Positions 11,628-23,873 of a stretch of DNA of 64,000 nt are shown piece after piece. Within the stretch, counting starts at the first letter, position 1, and every line of letters starts with the position of its first letter. The notes below the pieces were generated by a model that worked only from the letters and a program-made list of their open reading frames with translations, made no database searches and was not told where the DNA came from. This DNA comes from Thysanoteuthis rhombus. Taxonomy: Eukaryota; Mollusca; Cephalopoda; Oegopsida; Thysanoteuthidae. The position numbers were made by a program, and so were the translations under genes. Location of the stretch: NCBI GenBank assembly GCA_963457665.1, contig OY735219.1, positions 22,732,787 to 22,796,786 of the forward strand, read 5' to 3'.

Positions 11628-11820
11628 TAGAAAATGATTTTGCTAATGATGCATTTGGTGAATGAAGGCCTGTGGTTTCTTTTTTGAATTGAAAATGTGC
11701 TATATGTTAAGTAGTTTCTATTTTATTTCAGTTGAATAATATCACAGGAAATAACGAAAAGACAAGTGGAAATGTATGTCTCATTAAAATCGAATGTTCA
11801 GTTTTATCCTATTTTATCAT

Positions 11821-11883
<63 letters not shown>

Positions 11884-12514
11884 TCCACGAAAAATTGATG
11901 CTAGGGTAGCGAGTTTATACTGTTAGTTGAATTATTCGAAGTGGGATGAGTCTGGGCCTGAGTGAAAAATTCCGTTGAAAACAGCAAGTAAAATGTCTTT
12001 TCTTGCAGAAGGATACATTCTTGAATTGTAACTGGAGTAATCCGTGGGTTACTGTCGCCGAAGTGAATTTGAAGCATTCATTTCGGGGAAAATGGGAGAA
12101 AAAAAACAAACAAAAACCACAAACAAACAAAGCAGATGAGACGATATTTAGATTTAAATTTTCAAATGTAAAATCAGTTGATGCCCTTTTTAATTAAAAT
12201 TTCTTGGGAAAATAACAATTTGAATAAAATTTACTCAAACGATTAATATCGGGAATGTGAGTATTTTTAGAGTTGCTGTTATAGAATTCTAAGCTTTTGA
12301 GTAGACAAAATTGAGACTCCAGTTGGCGCAAGTGACAGCAATTTCTATTAGGTGTTTGGTGAAATTACGCTGGCTGTGAAAGTCGGATTTGAGGCTGGCA
12401 ACTTTCCACGGGATTTAGTAATCAAAATAGCTGTTGGTTATTCAGCCAGTGGCTAAGCTAAGATGTTCTCGATACAATACTTAATATTCAAATGGATATA
12501 TCAGTATAATAGAG
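11628..12514. repeat. Array module H, copy 1
   Basis: Matches 46,006-46,930. It holds an (AT)n run and otherwise no recognisable gene. It is interrupted at its right side by the 3' end of an RTE LINE. Confidence 0.7.
11829..11881. repeat. (AT)n microsatellite in module H
   Basis: About 53 bp of pure AT, preceded by (AC)n. The homologous run in the other H copy is at 46,157-46,205. Confidence 0.95.
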
Positions 12515-14736
12515 TCATCATCATCAGTCTTTTAGCGTCCGTCGTTGGACATAGACCCTCCCCAGGATTTGCCACACTTATCTATCATGGGCGTCACGGA
12601 GCCAGTACTTCCTGAACTTGTCTAGCTCATCTCTCCATCTAATATTTTGCCGGCCTCGGTTGCGCATATGGTCTCGGGGAATCCATGTTGTGAGTCGTGA
12701 TGTCCATCGATTGTCAGCCATTCTTGCAACATGGCCAGCCCACCGCCATTTGAGATTTTTTATGGATTCTATGATGTCTAACTCTTGTCTTTTCCCGGAT
12801 GTGTTGTGCTGTTTTGTGGTCTCTCCATGTGAAGCCCAGCATTATTCTTTCATGTGCACGTTGCATGGTTCTCAGCTTACGGGTCTGTTTCTTGGTTAAG
12901 TTCCATGTTTCAACTCCATAAGTGACTATTGGGAGGATGCATTGGTTATACACCCTTCTCTTTAGGATTAATGGGATCTTATTATTTTTGAAGGTTGAGC
13001 TAGCTCTGCCAAAGGCTTGCCATCCTAGTGTGATTATTCGCTTGATTTCTTCTTTTGAGGGTCTCATGGAGATTCGTTACCCTAGGTAGATGTAGTGATC
13101 TACTTTCTCGAGTTCTGTGTCCTCGATTTCGATCTTAGTGTTCTTATCTCCAATGTGGTTGTTGCACATGATCTTCGTCTTGCTGAAGTTCATGTGTAGG
13201 CCAACTTCTTGCTCTCTTCATTTAGTTCATCTTTCATTAGTTGGAGGTCGTGTAGGTTCTCTGCGAAAAGGGCTATGTCGTCTGCGAATCTGAGGTTGCT
13301 CAGATACTCGCTGTCTATTTTAATTCCTTTACTCTCCCAGTCTAGCCTTCTGAAGATCATCACGAGGCAGGCTGTGAAGAGTTTAGGTGAGCTGGTATCA
13401 CCTTGTCTTACTTCTTTCTGGAGCTGGAAGGGGTCCGAGTCTTTATGTTGCCTGATAAATGAGCTGCCGTGATTGTATATATGTTTCAACACTTCAACAT
13501 ATACTGGATCTACACCTTGCCGACTGATGGCCTCCATGACCTTAGGGATTTCTACTGAGTCGAACGCCTTTTTGAAGCCGATAAATGCTACGGCAAGTGG
13601 TAGTCTATACTCTGCTGCTTTTTCTTTCAGTTGATTTATCGAGTGCAGGTGGTCCATGGTCGAGTAGCTTCTTCTAAAGCCAGCCTGTTCACGTGGCTGG
13701 TTTTCATCGAGTGTTTTTGTGATTCGGTTGGTGATGATCTTTGTGAAAAGTTTATATACACAGTTGAGTAGGCTTATAGGCCTATAGTTGTTGAGGTCTT
13801 TCGGGTTTCCTTTTTTATATAAAAGCATTATGATAGCAGTATTCCAATCGTCTGGGACTTTACTGTGTTTTAGACACAGGTTGAAGAGGACGGCCAGTTT
13901 CCTATTGATGATTTTACCTGCTTTTCGGAGTAGGTCGATGGTGATGTTGTCTGGTCCAGGGGCAGTTCCTTTCTTCGTCTGTTTAATGGCTTCCTTCACC
14001 TCGCACGGGGTTACTTTTGGGAAGTCCTCCAGTTGTTTGCCCGTGTCTTGCGTATCTTGCTCATTGTTTTGCAGTCCTTGTTTGGACGAATAAAGTTTTT
14101 GGTAGAATTCTTTGGCACGTTCGACAATCCTGTCTCTGTCTGTTGTTAGGTTTCCATTTTCCTCGAGTATGCTAGTTATTTGCCTTCGTTCCGAGTTGAG
14201 GAGTTTATTTATAGCTTTGAAGCCCCGACTTTTTTCAAGAGTTGATTCAATGACTGCCGTTGTGTATCTCCTTCTGTCTTCTCTTCGTTTCTTCTTGATT
14301 AATTTGTTTAGTTCAGCCTCGTCAATTTTCTCTCTCGTTGTTGTCGGTGGCTTGAGGTTTCTGCGTTTTTCCATGAGATTTTTAGTCTCATCCGAGATTT
14401 TGCTAATGGGTTGTTTGCTCATTGGCTTGAATGTAGCGGCTACTTCAATTATTGACGTTGTCATTTTGCTGCTTAGTTCGTTGTTGTTGGTGCTGTCTTG
14501 TTCAATAAGAATTCTGAATCTGTTCTTCAATTCGAGCTTGAAAGATGGAACGTGCTCTTTTGGTATGTTTAGAGGCTGCGGTTTTGTATGGAACATTTTC
14601 CTGCGTTCTTTATTGGTGTTTATTTGTACTTTACATCGTACCATTCTGTGGTCGCTGCCTACATTGACTTGATTTAGGACTTGGATGTCCTTGACGATAT
14701 CGTTTTTGTCCGTTAGGATGTAGTCTATTTCGTTTC
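12515..14736 (-). mobile_element. RTE-type LINE, 5'-truncated
   Basis: The 3' end is the (TGATGA)-like tail at 12,515-12,527 (minus strand), inserted into module H. The 5' end is lost inside the endonuclease (GSDHRMVRCKV is near the truncation point at 14,640-14,736). 5' truncation is typical of LINE insertion. No clear target-site duplication is visible because the other flank is replaced by a fold-back. Confidence 0.85.
12530..14736 (-). pseudogene. RTE endonuclease/reverse transcriptase, decayed
   Basis: The main open frame is 14,644 to 13,190 (484 codons). It holds the end of the endonuclease, a Lys-rich linker, and RT with NYRPISLLNCVYKLFTKIIT, QAGFRRSYSTMDHL, VRQGDTSSPKLFTACL and LRFADDIALF. 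The motif A region reads AFIGFKKAFDSV. The family normally has Asp where this copy has Gly (codon at 13,577-13,579), so the polymerase would be inactive. After a break near 13,190 the thumb/C-terminal region continues (MRPSKEEIKRIITLGWQAFG, 13,067 down) to the 3' tail. Confidence 0.85.
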
Positions 14737-14925
14737 TTTTTTTTTTTTTTTTTTGCTATTTGACCAACGATTTGACGCAAAGGACATTTACAAGCATGTA
14801 ATACAGAGTTCTTGATTTATTATTCATTTCCTCATTGTTCTGTGATAATCTCTAATGCCTGCCTATTCATCCAACTCTGTATTACATGCTTGTAAATGTC
14901 CTTTGCGTCAAATCGTTGGTCAAAT

Positions 14926-14957
<32 letters not shown>
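14737..14957. repeat. Perfect fold-back with outward poly(T)/poly(A) ends
   Basis: Arms 14,755-14,810 and 14,873-14,928 are 56-bp perfect inverted copies separated by 62 bp. Outside them lie 18 T (14,737-14,754) and 29 A (14,929-14,957). Each arm therefore reads outward into an A tail, as if two polyadenylated retrocopies were joined head to head, or as a fold-back element. The arms show no similarity to the LINEs nearby. Confidence 0.9.
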
Positions 14958-14960
<3 letters not shown>

Positions 14961-15179
14961 CTGAATGTGCACCAATTCCGTATATTCCAATGAACCCTAA
15001 ATCCCCTCCCCCGAAATTAACCATAAATCTACAAGGAAAAAAAAAAGAAATAAAGAACCCTCCCCCAAATGCCGAAATCTAAATATCTAAAAGCTAAACT
15101 GACCCCATACTCCCCCCCCCACTACTTCGACCTAACTTTGACTTACCATAAAAAACAAACGAATGTAGTGTTGGATATG
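14958..15179. other. Low-complexity spacer
   Basis: C-rich and A-rich runs between the fold-back and the Tx1 LINE; no gene seen. Confidence 0.5.
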
Positions 15180-15399
15180 TCCAGGCTGTATCTATTGTCG
15201 GCCGAAACAGGATTGACGTGCTTGTTGTTGCTCATACTGACATTTTTTGCTTATTTTCACAGACGAGTTTGCTGCTACTGTTCAGAACATCTTGAACGGA
15301 TTCCGGACTAGTTGAACCCCCCCCCCCCCGAAACTCTAGTCCTACAAGATAAGTTTTTTTTTTTTGTTGTCCAGTTTTTGTATTTTGTCATTTCCCTTC

Positions 15400-17577
15400 A
15401 TGGCCAACGAGGCCAGGAGGGCCTTGTTTGCTTCCCCCGATAAGGGGGAGGGCGGGGGTACATCCACACACCCTAAAATAGGGAAGAAAAACAAAAAAAA
15501 TATGACAAGCCGAAAAAGAAAAAAAAACACAGACAAACTGTACACCGGAAAAGAACACAGAAATGAAAAAATCCCCCGTCCATGAAGGGAAGGGAGAAAA
15601 TACAGACTCGCCTATTCCGGCGGGACAACAGGACAAGACAAGTCGGGGCTCTCCTAATGTATGGTCGTCCCCTCCCGTAATTAATGCAGTCAATGTGGCG
15701 GAATTCGTCGAGCGTTGCCAGTCATACACCCACCTCGTAAAAGAGGATGGCTTGCTGGTGGACTTGGTCGAATTGAAAGACATTGAAAAGAAAATGGTGT
15801 CCGTCTTTTTGGTCGACAAAAAGTTAAACCGAATTGTCAGGTCAAACAAGGACATAGTGATGAAATCACTGGCGAGCTTGGGAGTAAAAGCCAAACAAGT
15901 CGTAAAAGGCGATGGCTTTGCTATGTGGGACGTGTTATTGCCCACTGAACAGGACTGTTCAGATCTCCTGCGCCGAGAGCTCCAAACGAAGGAGTACTTC
16001 ATTCGTGTTGAGTATCTCGGCCGGAGACGGACCCGGGTAATTGCACACGAGGTGCCCAGCTTCGTGCTCGGGGAACATATCGGGGCTTTTCTCCTGAAAT
16101 ACGGAGAAATTGTCTCGGTTGACTCCGACACGATGCGTGGGGAATGGCGTTTTGATCTGATGATCGATAGGAAGGCGTTCCTTGCCATTCCTAACTATTT
16201 GGACGTGGGTGAGTTGGAGGAAACTGCCTCTTATCGTAAAAGGTAGGAGGCCAGTTTACTGGATATGCGGGGAGGCTGGTCACCTCGCCGGTGTCTGCAA
16301 GAAAAAACCGGCCAGCCAGACGCAAAACCCTGCCCACTCACTTTCAGATACCGCCAAAAAGGACGCTCCCGTAGTCTCGCCTGCTACCATGACTGGAGGA
16401 ATCCAGTCAGATGCCGGGTGACGTCAAAGTCTCCCCCACCTAAGCCGTCGTCTCTGTTACCAAAGGTGGTGACACAGAAAGAGAGGACAGAGGGGGATTG
16501 GCAGGTAGTAGGAAGAAGTGGGAAGAAGGCCCAAATAGCGGTGCCCCTGTTACCACATGTCCCAAAGCAGTCCCCGAGGAGAGACCCCGCAGTCTTATGC
16601 AGAACGGGCTAGAGTGGGGGGTTATGCTAGTCCGGGACGAATAGGAAAGGAAAAGGCGGCGGCATTACTACAACAGCTAATGTCCAGGCAGCCAGCAGGG
16701 AGGGTTACCCCTCCGCCCTCCCCTAAAACATTACATAGTCCACCCACAAAATCTTCACCCCCCTAAAAATTACAACTGACAGTACTGAAAAAAAAAATCT
16801 ACCCCCCAAAAACTCCAGAAAAAAAACAAGTACCACCTCCTACACCCCCATTACCACCCACATTACCGCTACCTCCGCCGCCGCCTCCACCGTTGATTAT
16901 CTTACCTCCCTCAACAACAGCAGCCACACCAAAACCTTCACCAACGCCTAAAGCAACACCAGCAGCATCATCAGCAACAACAACCACACCCATACCAATG
17001 TCACCCACTCAATCGGCCTCACAAAAGGCCGAGAAGCCCAGCCGGGGGCGATACCGGCGAACCCATAAAAAAAGAAAAAAAAATCAGACACAAGAGAGGG
17101 GTCCACATCTGCCGTGTCAACCCGGACATTCTAGACAAAACAAAACTCCAGCAGCAGGCCCTGAGGGATTTAAAGGTCCTCCACAACTTCCGGTTCGTCG
17201 AACCCGGAAGACGTGATGTGGAGGACCCTACCTTGTTCCCAGGGCTAAAGAAATTACTGACTGTGGTCCGGGTTGGCGACACCTCACGGCAGGTGTGGGA
17301 CATGATTGAAGAAGCCAACAACGCATTTAAAATATCATCACCGCTGGCTGTCTGGCATCACCCAGACCTCCACAAACTCAAGAATTTCTGCTCGGGGAGG
17401 GTCCCTGTTTTCATGCACCCCTCCCTTTATAGAGCAGTTAAACTAACGTTCCCTAGGCACGTCGGCGGCGTGTCCCTGGATTGCTCCATCAAGACTGAGA
17501 TGGGCTCGGATCCTATGGGACCCGCTGTCGGTGTGCTATCACCGGCTATGTTCGTGTCCGGAGTGCAACGCCAATAG
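15400..17577 (+). pseudogene. Tx1-type ORF1, copy 2
   Basis: The ATG at 15,400 starts MANEARRALFASPDKGEGGG. Several frame breaks follow (near 15,570, 16,220, 16,421, 16,570 and through the Pro-rich region to 17,100). Conserved blocks are VAEFVERCQSYTHLVKEDGL, WRFDLMIDRKAFLAIPNYLD, a zinc knuckle, a long Pro/Thr-rich linker and LKKLLTVVRVGDTSRQVWDM. The first zinc-binding Cys is Tyr here (codon 16,257-16,259), while copy 1 keeps Cys. It stops 8 bp before ORF2, the close ORF spacing expected for such LINEs. Confidence 0.8.
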
Positions 17578-17585
17578 ATTGACAG

Positions 17586-20500
17586 ATGGCTCTCTATTTA
17601 GCAAGTTTGAATGGTCGTGGTTGCCGGAATGAGTCGAAAAGAGCTAGACTCTGTCGTCTCCTTCGGCACCTCGACGTGAGTGTTTGTTGTATACAGGAGA
17701 CTCACTTTATTTCGAGCGACAATGAGAGTGTGCTGTCTCGAGATTTTCGTCTCTTTTCAGCATACTTTGATTGCCGCTCCAGAGGTGTCTCTTGGCTAAT
17801 AAGCCATTCTTTGGATGCGATGTGTTCCCTTGTGTATGCAGACCCGGCGGGCAGATTGTGCGTCGTTGATGTTACCATAAGAGGGGAGGCTTTTCGTTTG
17901 ATTGGGGTTTATGCGCCCAACAGCCAGAGAGAGCGAGTCGATTTCTTTCGGCGGATCGATCAGTTCGTAGTTCCGTCGAGACGGCTAGTGTTAGCGGGTG
18001 ATTGGAATGCCGTCCTTGATCCCGATATAGACCGAGGGGTAAATAAGGGAACTAACCACGGCGACGTGATTCCGTTTCGGGATTTGATCAACAGGCTTGA
18101 CCTGGTGGATAAATTCCGAAGCGAACACCCCCGCCAAGTAGTATGGACTTGGACCGGTAGTGGCACCCCGAGTTCGGTGCAACTTTCCAGTTACATCGAT
18201 CGGGTCTTAGCTAGAAGAGTCGATCATAAGTTTTTGGAATGTCCAAGCTTCCATAGCGTCCCCTTTTCGGACCATAGATTAGTAAGGGTCCGAATGAATT
18301 TAGGTATAGCTAAGCCCTTCAAGTCTGGTTACTGGAAATTCAACACATCCCTCGTGGATGTGGAGGATTTTCGGGACCAGCTAACATCACTAATCCAGCG
18401 GGAACTGACGGGGGCTATCCTGGGTAATAAATTCTGGGGGAACCTCAAAAACAAAATTAGGTCTTTTGCTGCCGATTACAGTAGGCGACTCAACCTAGAG
18501 AGACAAGCGGCACAAAAGGCACTAGAACATCGGATAGAGCGGGCGGTGGAGGGAGGGGACTCTAGCCAGGTTTTGATAGCTAAGGCAGAGTTGGCCTCCT
18601 TGCATGCCAAGAAGGATCAAGCTCTAGTAGTTAGAGCTAGATTAAAAAGAATGTCCCCCGAGGCAACGAATATGGCCGATGAACTGCGGCTAGAAGAAAT
18701 TAGGAGTGCGTCTAGTCGGCATATCTCCAGCGTCACATCGCTGGACGGACGACTTGTGACCACGAACGAAGGTATCTGCGAGGTGTTTCGTGCCAACTTC
18801 CAGGAACTATTCACCAGGGAAGCTGGTCTGAGTTCGGCTCAGTTTGACGCCTATTTAGCTGACTTCCCTCGCCTTGAGGCGACTGAAGCAGCTGGGTGCG
18901 AGGGGCCCATAACAGAGGATTAAATCCGGGAAGCGTTAAAGAGCATCGAGAAGGAGAAGACACCGGGGATCGATGGTTTACCTTACGAAGTGTATTTAAG
19001 GCTGTCGCCCATATTTGTCCACTTGCTGGCTTTGATCTTCAGCCACTGGTTAAGGCAGGGGAGCATTCCCAGCCGCTTTACCAGAGGGGTGGTGAAATTG
19101 CTATGCAAGAACAAAGATGGAGGGGACGGGGTAGATAACTTCAGGCCCATAACTCTGCTCAATACAGAGTTGAAGATTTTGGCCAAGGTCCTTGTGAACC
19201 GGCTGCAGACTGTGCTGGAGAGTCTGATTGGCCCCCAACAGACTTGCTCTGTAAAGGGTCGGACTATCCAAGATAATCTGTACACGGTGCGCACGATCAT
19301 TGAGAAAGTCGACAATGGAGCCGCGCTGATCAAATTAGATCAGTCCAAAGCGTTCGATAGGGTCGACCATCGTTTTCTCGAGTCCGTCTTGTCTACGTCT
19401 GGCTTCGGTGAGATCTTTTGCTCCTGGATTCGTCTCTTGTATGCATCCCCCAGCTCGGTGGTGGAGGTGAATGGAGTTAGGTCGAAAGCCTTTTGGTTGT
19501 CCAGATCAGTTCGTCAAGGTTGTCCACTTTCGCCGATGCTGTATATTCTTGCGCTGGAACCTTTCCTTCGCAAAGTAAAGGCGAATCCGGCCCTGCGCGG
19601 AGAAACCTTGCCTGGCAGTCACACTTGCCAGTCAAGTATACCGCCTATGTTGATGACGTAACCCTGCTTGTAACGAGCATTGCCGAGATCCGGGGAGTCA
19701 GCGTAGAAATCCAAAGGTATGAGATGGTGACAGGGGCCAAAACCAACTGAGACAAGTCTGAGGGCTTGTTGCTGGACTCGTGGAGAGGTTGCCCTCTACC
19801 TGGACGGACGGGCCGTGCAAGATACTCGGAGTCTGGTTCGGTCCCGACCTCCAGTTGGAGAAAAATTGGTCGGGGGGGGGGGGTACTGGAAAAGGTAGAG
19901 AAAGCAGTTAATCTGTGGACTCAGAGGAGGCTCTCCTTCAAGGGTAGGGCCGAGTGTGCGTTTCACACATCTACCCCCTTATCCTTTACCGACTGTCAGT
20001 GCTCCCTCTTCCGTGTACCGACCAACTAAAGTTGGAAGCTGCCATGTTTCGACTCCTCTGGGGTCACAGGCAGCCAATGGTATCTCGCAAGATCTGTCGG
20101 CTCCAACCTGCGGAGGGCAGCCGAGGCATGCCGAACATCCAAGCTCGGCAACATACCTTTCGCTTGACTTTCCTAGGTCGGATGTGGACGCAAGAAGGGC
20201 AGAACGGCGAATTCTGGAAAGAAGACGCCAGGAAGGCTTTCCCAGCCTTAAGAAACGTGCATTCCGACGACGTTTACCCCGGGCGGAATACTCTTTCTGT
20301 AGAGAATGCCAACACGCTCTCTGAGTTTTTTCACGGCTGAAAGAAGGCCTCAACGACACCCGGTCGTTGTCGAGGAGGGCATTATATCGGGTGATAGTGA
20401 GGGGGTCCGTTCGAGACGAAATGATAGAGGGGCTCGGTTTGACGAAGGCGGAGAGTCGCTCGATCTGGCCTTGGACGCCCGGTCTGAGGTGCCTCAATAA

Positions 20501-20883
20501 CAACGAGGCGTCCCTCACCTGGCTAGTCATTCGGAATGCTCTCTGGGTCGGCAAACGGCTTTTTGCAGCGGGTCTGGTGGGTTCACCAGAGTGCGTGCGC
20601 TGTGGTGAAATGGAGGAGTCCATTGAGCACGCCTTCTTTCACTGCAGTGTAGTGTATCCGCTGTGCAAGCTGGTTGAAGGCTACATGGGTAGCATCGTCA
20701 GGGCACGGTTTTTTGCCTTTGATGCCAGTGTTGTCTGTAGCAATGTGTTCCCATCGTTAGAAAAGGACGCAAATATAGTGCTAATGTGCTTACTTGGCGT
20801 GATGCGAATGGTGATTTGGGGTTCCACGAAGGCGAGCATTTCACTCCCGAACAACTGATCGCTTACTTTAGGTATCAACTTAA
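17586..20883 (+). pseudogene. Tx1-type ORF2: APE endonuclease plus reverse transcriptase, copy 2
   Basis: The open frame 17,586-18,923 has the full APE endonuclease set: SLNGRG, CIQETHF, YAPN, LAGDWNAVLDPDIDRG, SYIDRVL and FSDHRLV. A single TAA at 18,921 interrupts it just before the RT (TPGIDGLPYEVY). RT motifs follow: NFRPITLLNTELKILAKVLV, KLDQSKAFDRVDH, VRQGCPLSPMLYILALEP and YVDD at 19,646-19,657. Later breaks are near 19,600, TGA at 19,748, a run of 12 G at 19,872-19,883, near 20,330 and near 20,830. The C-terminal Cys/His segment CVRCGEMEESIEHAFFHC is present. The catalytic residues are largely conserved despite the breaks, suggesting fairly recent activity. Confidence 0.9.
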
Positions 20884-21473
20884 ACTTTGGGTAATTCAAA
20901 TCGTTTCTGCTGCAGACAACCAAGTCACAGCTCAAAACTTGCTGTGATGTGTCAGAAAGCCAGCAAATCACAACTAGTTAACGAGTAGTGATGAGGTCAG
21001 ATTTTTTTTTGAGGCTTCATATTCAGGAAATTAGTAACTGGAAATATTTTGCAGGTCATGAACAGAAGTCAGACAAATTTGCTGAAAGACAGCTGCTAGG
21101 ACAAGACAAAAAATAAAAATAAAAATAAGGAGTGAACGCAAACAAAATTATATACTTTGGTAAGACGAGTGTGTTTAACTAAAATGAAGTCTTTTACTGA
21201 GTGACAGATCTTGATTATGAAGAGCGCTTCATTGCTAACATTGTATCACAGCCCTTTGAGGTGTTACCATAAGTTCAGGTCTGAGATTTCCGTTGCAATG
21301 GAGCAAGAGGCGGAAAGGGCACTTTTTATAATAGCTATAAAAGTGAATTTGAGCCGAAATGGGGGATAGGAACAAGAGTAACTTAGTAGGCTGGATGGAT
21401 CATAACTTTTAGGGTACTATAGTTACCTACGAGAAATCCAAAGAACTTTTTTGGCCGACACACACAACTTGAG
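20884..21473. repeat. Module C tail plus module X, copy 1
   Basis: The first 110 bp equal the end of module C, including a gamma dyad. Module X (from about 21,000) recurs at 30,060, 38,590 and 58,086 with increasing divergence. No gene seen. Confidence 0.7.
20928..20988. repeat. Nested dyad element, gamma type
   Basis: Same plan as 7736-7798, with one inner-arm change (TGTGATG) next to the Tx1 junction. Confidence 0.65.
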
Positions 21474-22540
21474 ACACTAAGAAAAGTAGCTGGAAGCCCA
21501 GTCCCAGCTCATAGAAACGCTGTGATACGTCATATGGGCAGCATATCACAGCTATCTGATGAGTTGCGACGGAGCCTAATCTTTTGGTGCCTTAGTACAA
21601 AAGCATATATAGACGATTTGAAGATATCAAATTTAGCGAACAAGGTGTGTATACATTCATTATCAAGACAATGAAGCAAAGATTGGTTCCAAGGTTGTGA
21701 TATGGAACAAATATCCCACTCAGTCATGTGGTCAGTAACAGACTTGGCATAAGGGACTCTATAAGTGCCGTCGCCATGACTTGAAGTAAAAAAAATGAGA
21801 GGGGAAGGAAAGTTAGGGTCTAGCTATGATGAGCCAAGGACATTACGATGATATCCAGAATCGACAAGTTTGCAACAGACATACTATTTCTTGCCGAGAA
21901 AAACGGTAAACAAAATATGTGAAGTATCAACCAATATATTACAGGCACCAGAGACATTTAACTCAAGTAAACCAGAGTCATGAATGTAAAGAGAACTGCT
22001 CGGAAGACAGGATAGTAAAAGTCTACTGTACAGCATATTACGATCTGTGCCTCCCAAGCTGAACTCATTTAAGTCATAATTTGACATTGAGTTTAGAGCT
22101 TGAAAATGAATTGAGTTGTCAAAGGACAAAATGTAGAAAGCGAAGTTACAAAAAAAGAAAAATATACCACTTACTGCAGCGGCTTCTGAGCAGAAGCCAT
22201 CGGGACTTTTTGGTGCAGAAAGGTCCAATAACATGCACCATCCCGTCTTCAACATCAACTGAAAACTTTCCAACAGCAGGATCTGCTGCATACAAGTAAA
22301 TTATTTCAAAGAATTCAATTGACTAAAATGGTTGATATTAACGCTTATTATATGCTTTACAATGATATCTCTCTTAATGGGGACTATCCGTTCAAATTAC
22401 GTCCTATCAAAAACAATGTCTTTGAATTAATAATCAGATTAGGATTTCAGTTATTCATTCCAAATAAAACTGCACTCCTAAAACATTAACTTCGGAAATA
22501 TTACTTTCTAAAAGGTGAATTCCCCTGAGATCGTATGCCA
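21473..22540. repeat. Array module A1, copy 2
   Basis: Begins at ACTAAGAAAAGTAGC, the same bases at which Tx1 copy 1 is joined to A1 at 5093. It carries the NYDL relic (about 21,890-22,087, minus) and the VV relic (about 22,190-22,295, minus). An 8-bp deletion removes the AG acceptor of the NYDL exon. Confidence 0.75.
21505..21566. repeat. Nested dyad element, alpha type
   Basis: Perfect 9-bp inner arms GCTGTGATA and TATCACAGC, as at 5120. Confidence 0.75.
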
Positions 22541-23870
22541 AACTGGCTGGCCGAATGGCATAACGAATTAGACAAGTTTCAGAAAGTATTTGCATCGTGA
22601 TGAATCCTGGGAAGGTCCATGTCTAACGACAGACGCTAAAAACAGCGAGGATTTCGTCAAAGAAAAGATGAATTTTTGTAAATGGGACCCCTTGCTAAGA
22701 ACAATTGTTAGAATCCGTCTTGAGATGTACCATTATCAAGCACAGTTGTGGATAAAACAAAAAACCATACAAATTTAGCAAGAGTAGTTATTTTTCCATG
22801 ACCCTAGAATTAACCCTTTTTTTCTTCTTCAGATGTTTAAGTCTTGGGGGAGAGTGATTAGTCAGCTATTGCAGCCAAGAATATCTTATGATTCTTTTGC
22901 CAGTATTTCTAACTCTGGATTCATTTTACAACTGTAAGACTTACTTATGAAGAAGTTCAGTTTTGATTTATTCCAATAAAGAGACCTTTCATTTAAACAT
23001 CTTTCTTCAAGGGCAGTTTTTTTTGCAGTGACAGTTCGCAAAGTAAAAATTATCCCAAGCCATCGGCAGTAAGGTAGTGATACAAGGAGTAATCGTTGGC
23101 ATTTGAATATATTATGCAAAATCTTATGAACGAAGAGCTAGTTTATTTTACTGATATGAAAAAATAAAATAAAAAATTAAACTTACCTTTTTCAACGAAT
23201 TCCTGCTCCCGAAGTACAACCAGGTTAGCATAACACGTCTTCCTAACCTGTTGAGAGTCTTTGGAAGCGACTGAATCAATATTTCTAACGATAGAAATTG
23301 AAAATGAACTTGCTAACCAGGGAGACTACTAATAAAAATTTTATAACCATTCTATTTTTGCAATGAAGTTTGTAAGAATTTTAAAAATTATCTATAAATG
23401 TGTGGTATCTATTTTGTGTGGGAACAGTCCCAACCCTCAGTGAGGATTTAGTATTACGTTCACTAACAATTCTGATATTTATGTAATATTATTGGTTTCT
23501 TTAGGGTGGAAGTATTTTTTGGAAAACGTTCGGGGTCTGAATAATACAGTCATCTAGTACTATGTCATCAATTAGTACTATGTTGTTAGTATCAGATAGT
23601 GTGAGGTTTATTTTTTACCCAAGAATGTAAGTATTGAAATTAGTTAAAATACTTAATAACAGATAAGATTAATATAAAATGAAAGCACTAAAATTGCTTT
23701 ATTCATTAGTATGAACGATATTCCAAGTTTAAAAATCAGAGCTATAGTAGAGTCCATGATTAGGGTAAAACTCATTAGACTGGTTTGTCTGATATAAAGA
23801 GTTATAAAGAATATAAGTTTGGTTGATTTCTTGAGTGTGGATTGGCTGATCAGTTAATAGCAAGGGGAAT
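22540..23870. repeat. Array module B, copy 2, starting with an RTE 3' scrap
   Basis: The RTE scrap is at 22,548-22,647. The rest is colinear with 6175-7470; a small local duplication of CATC..TAGTACTATG occurs near 23,560-23,590. Confidence 0.7.
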
Positions 23871-23873
23871 AAG

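Larger units (their letters stand above)
15180..20883 (+). mobile_element. Tx1/L1-like LINE, copy 2, nearly full length
   Basis: Order is 5' leader, ORF1 (15,400-17,577), an 8-bp spacer, then ORF2 (17,586-20,883). The 5' limit is approximate. ORF2 reaches the family's C-terminal end (TPEQLIAYFRYQLK), but the element stops there with no 3' UTR or poly(A). It joins array sequence at about 20,884 through the shared letters TTTGGG. Its 3' truncation parallels that of copy 1. Confidence 0.9.

Noticed and set aside
11732..11926. Open frame with an Ile-Tyr repeat
   Set aside because: It is a translation of the (AT)n microsatellite.
13209..14672. Several plus-strand open frames opposite the RTE
   Set aside because: Shadows of the RTE ORF on the minus strand.
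19979..20623. 214-codon minus-strand open frame
   Set aside because: Antisense to Tx1 ORF2, whose motifs are clear on the plus strand.
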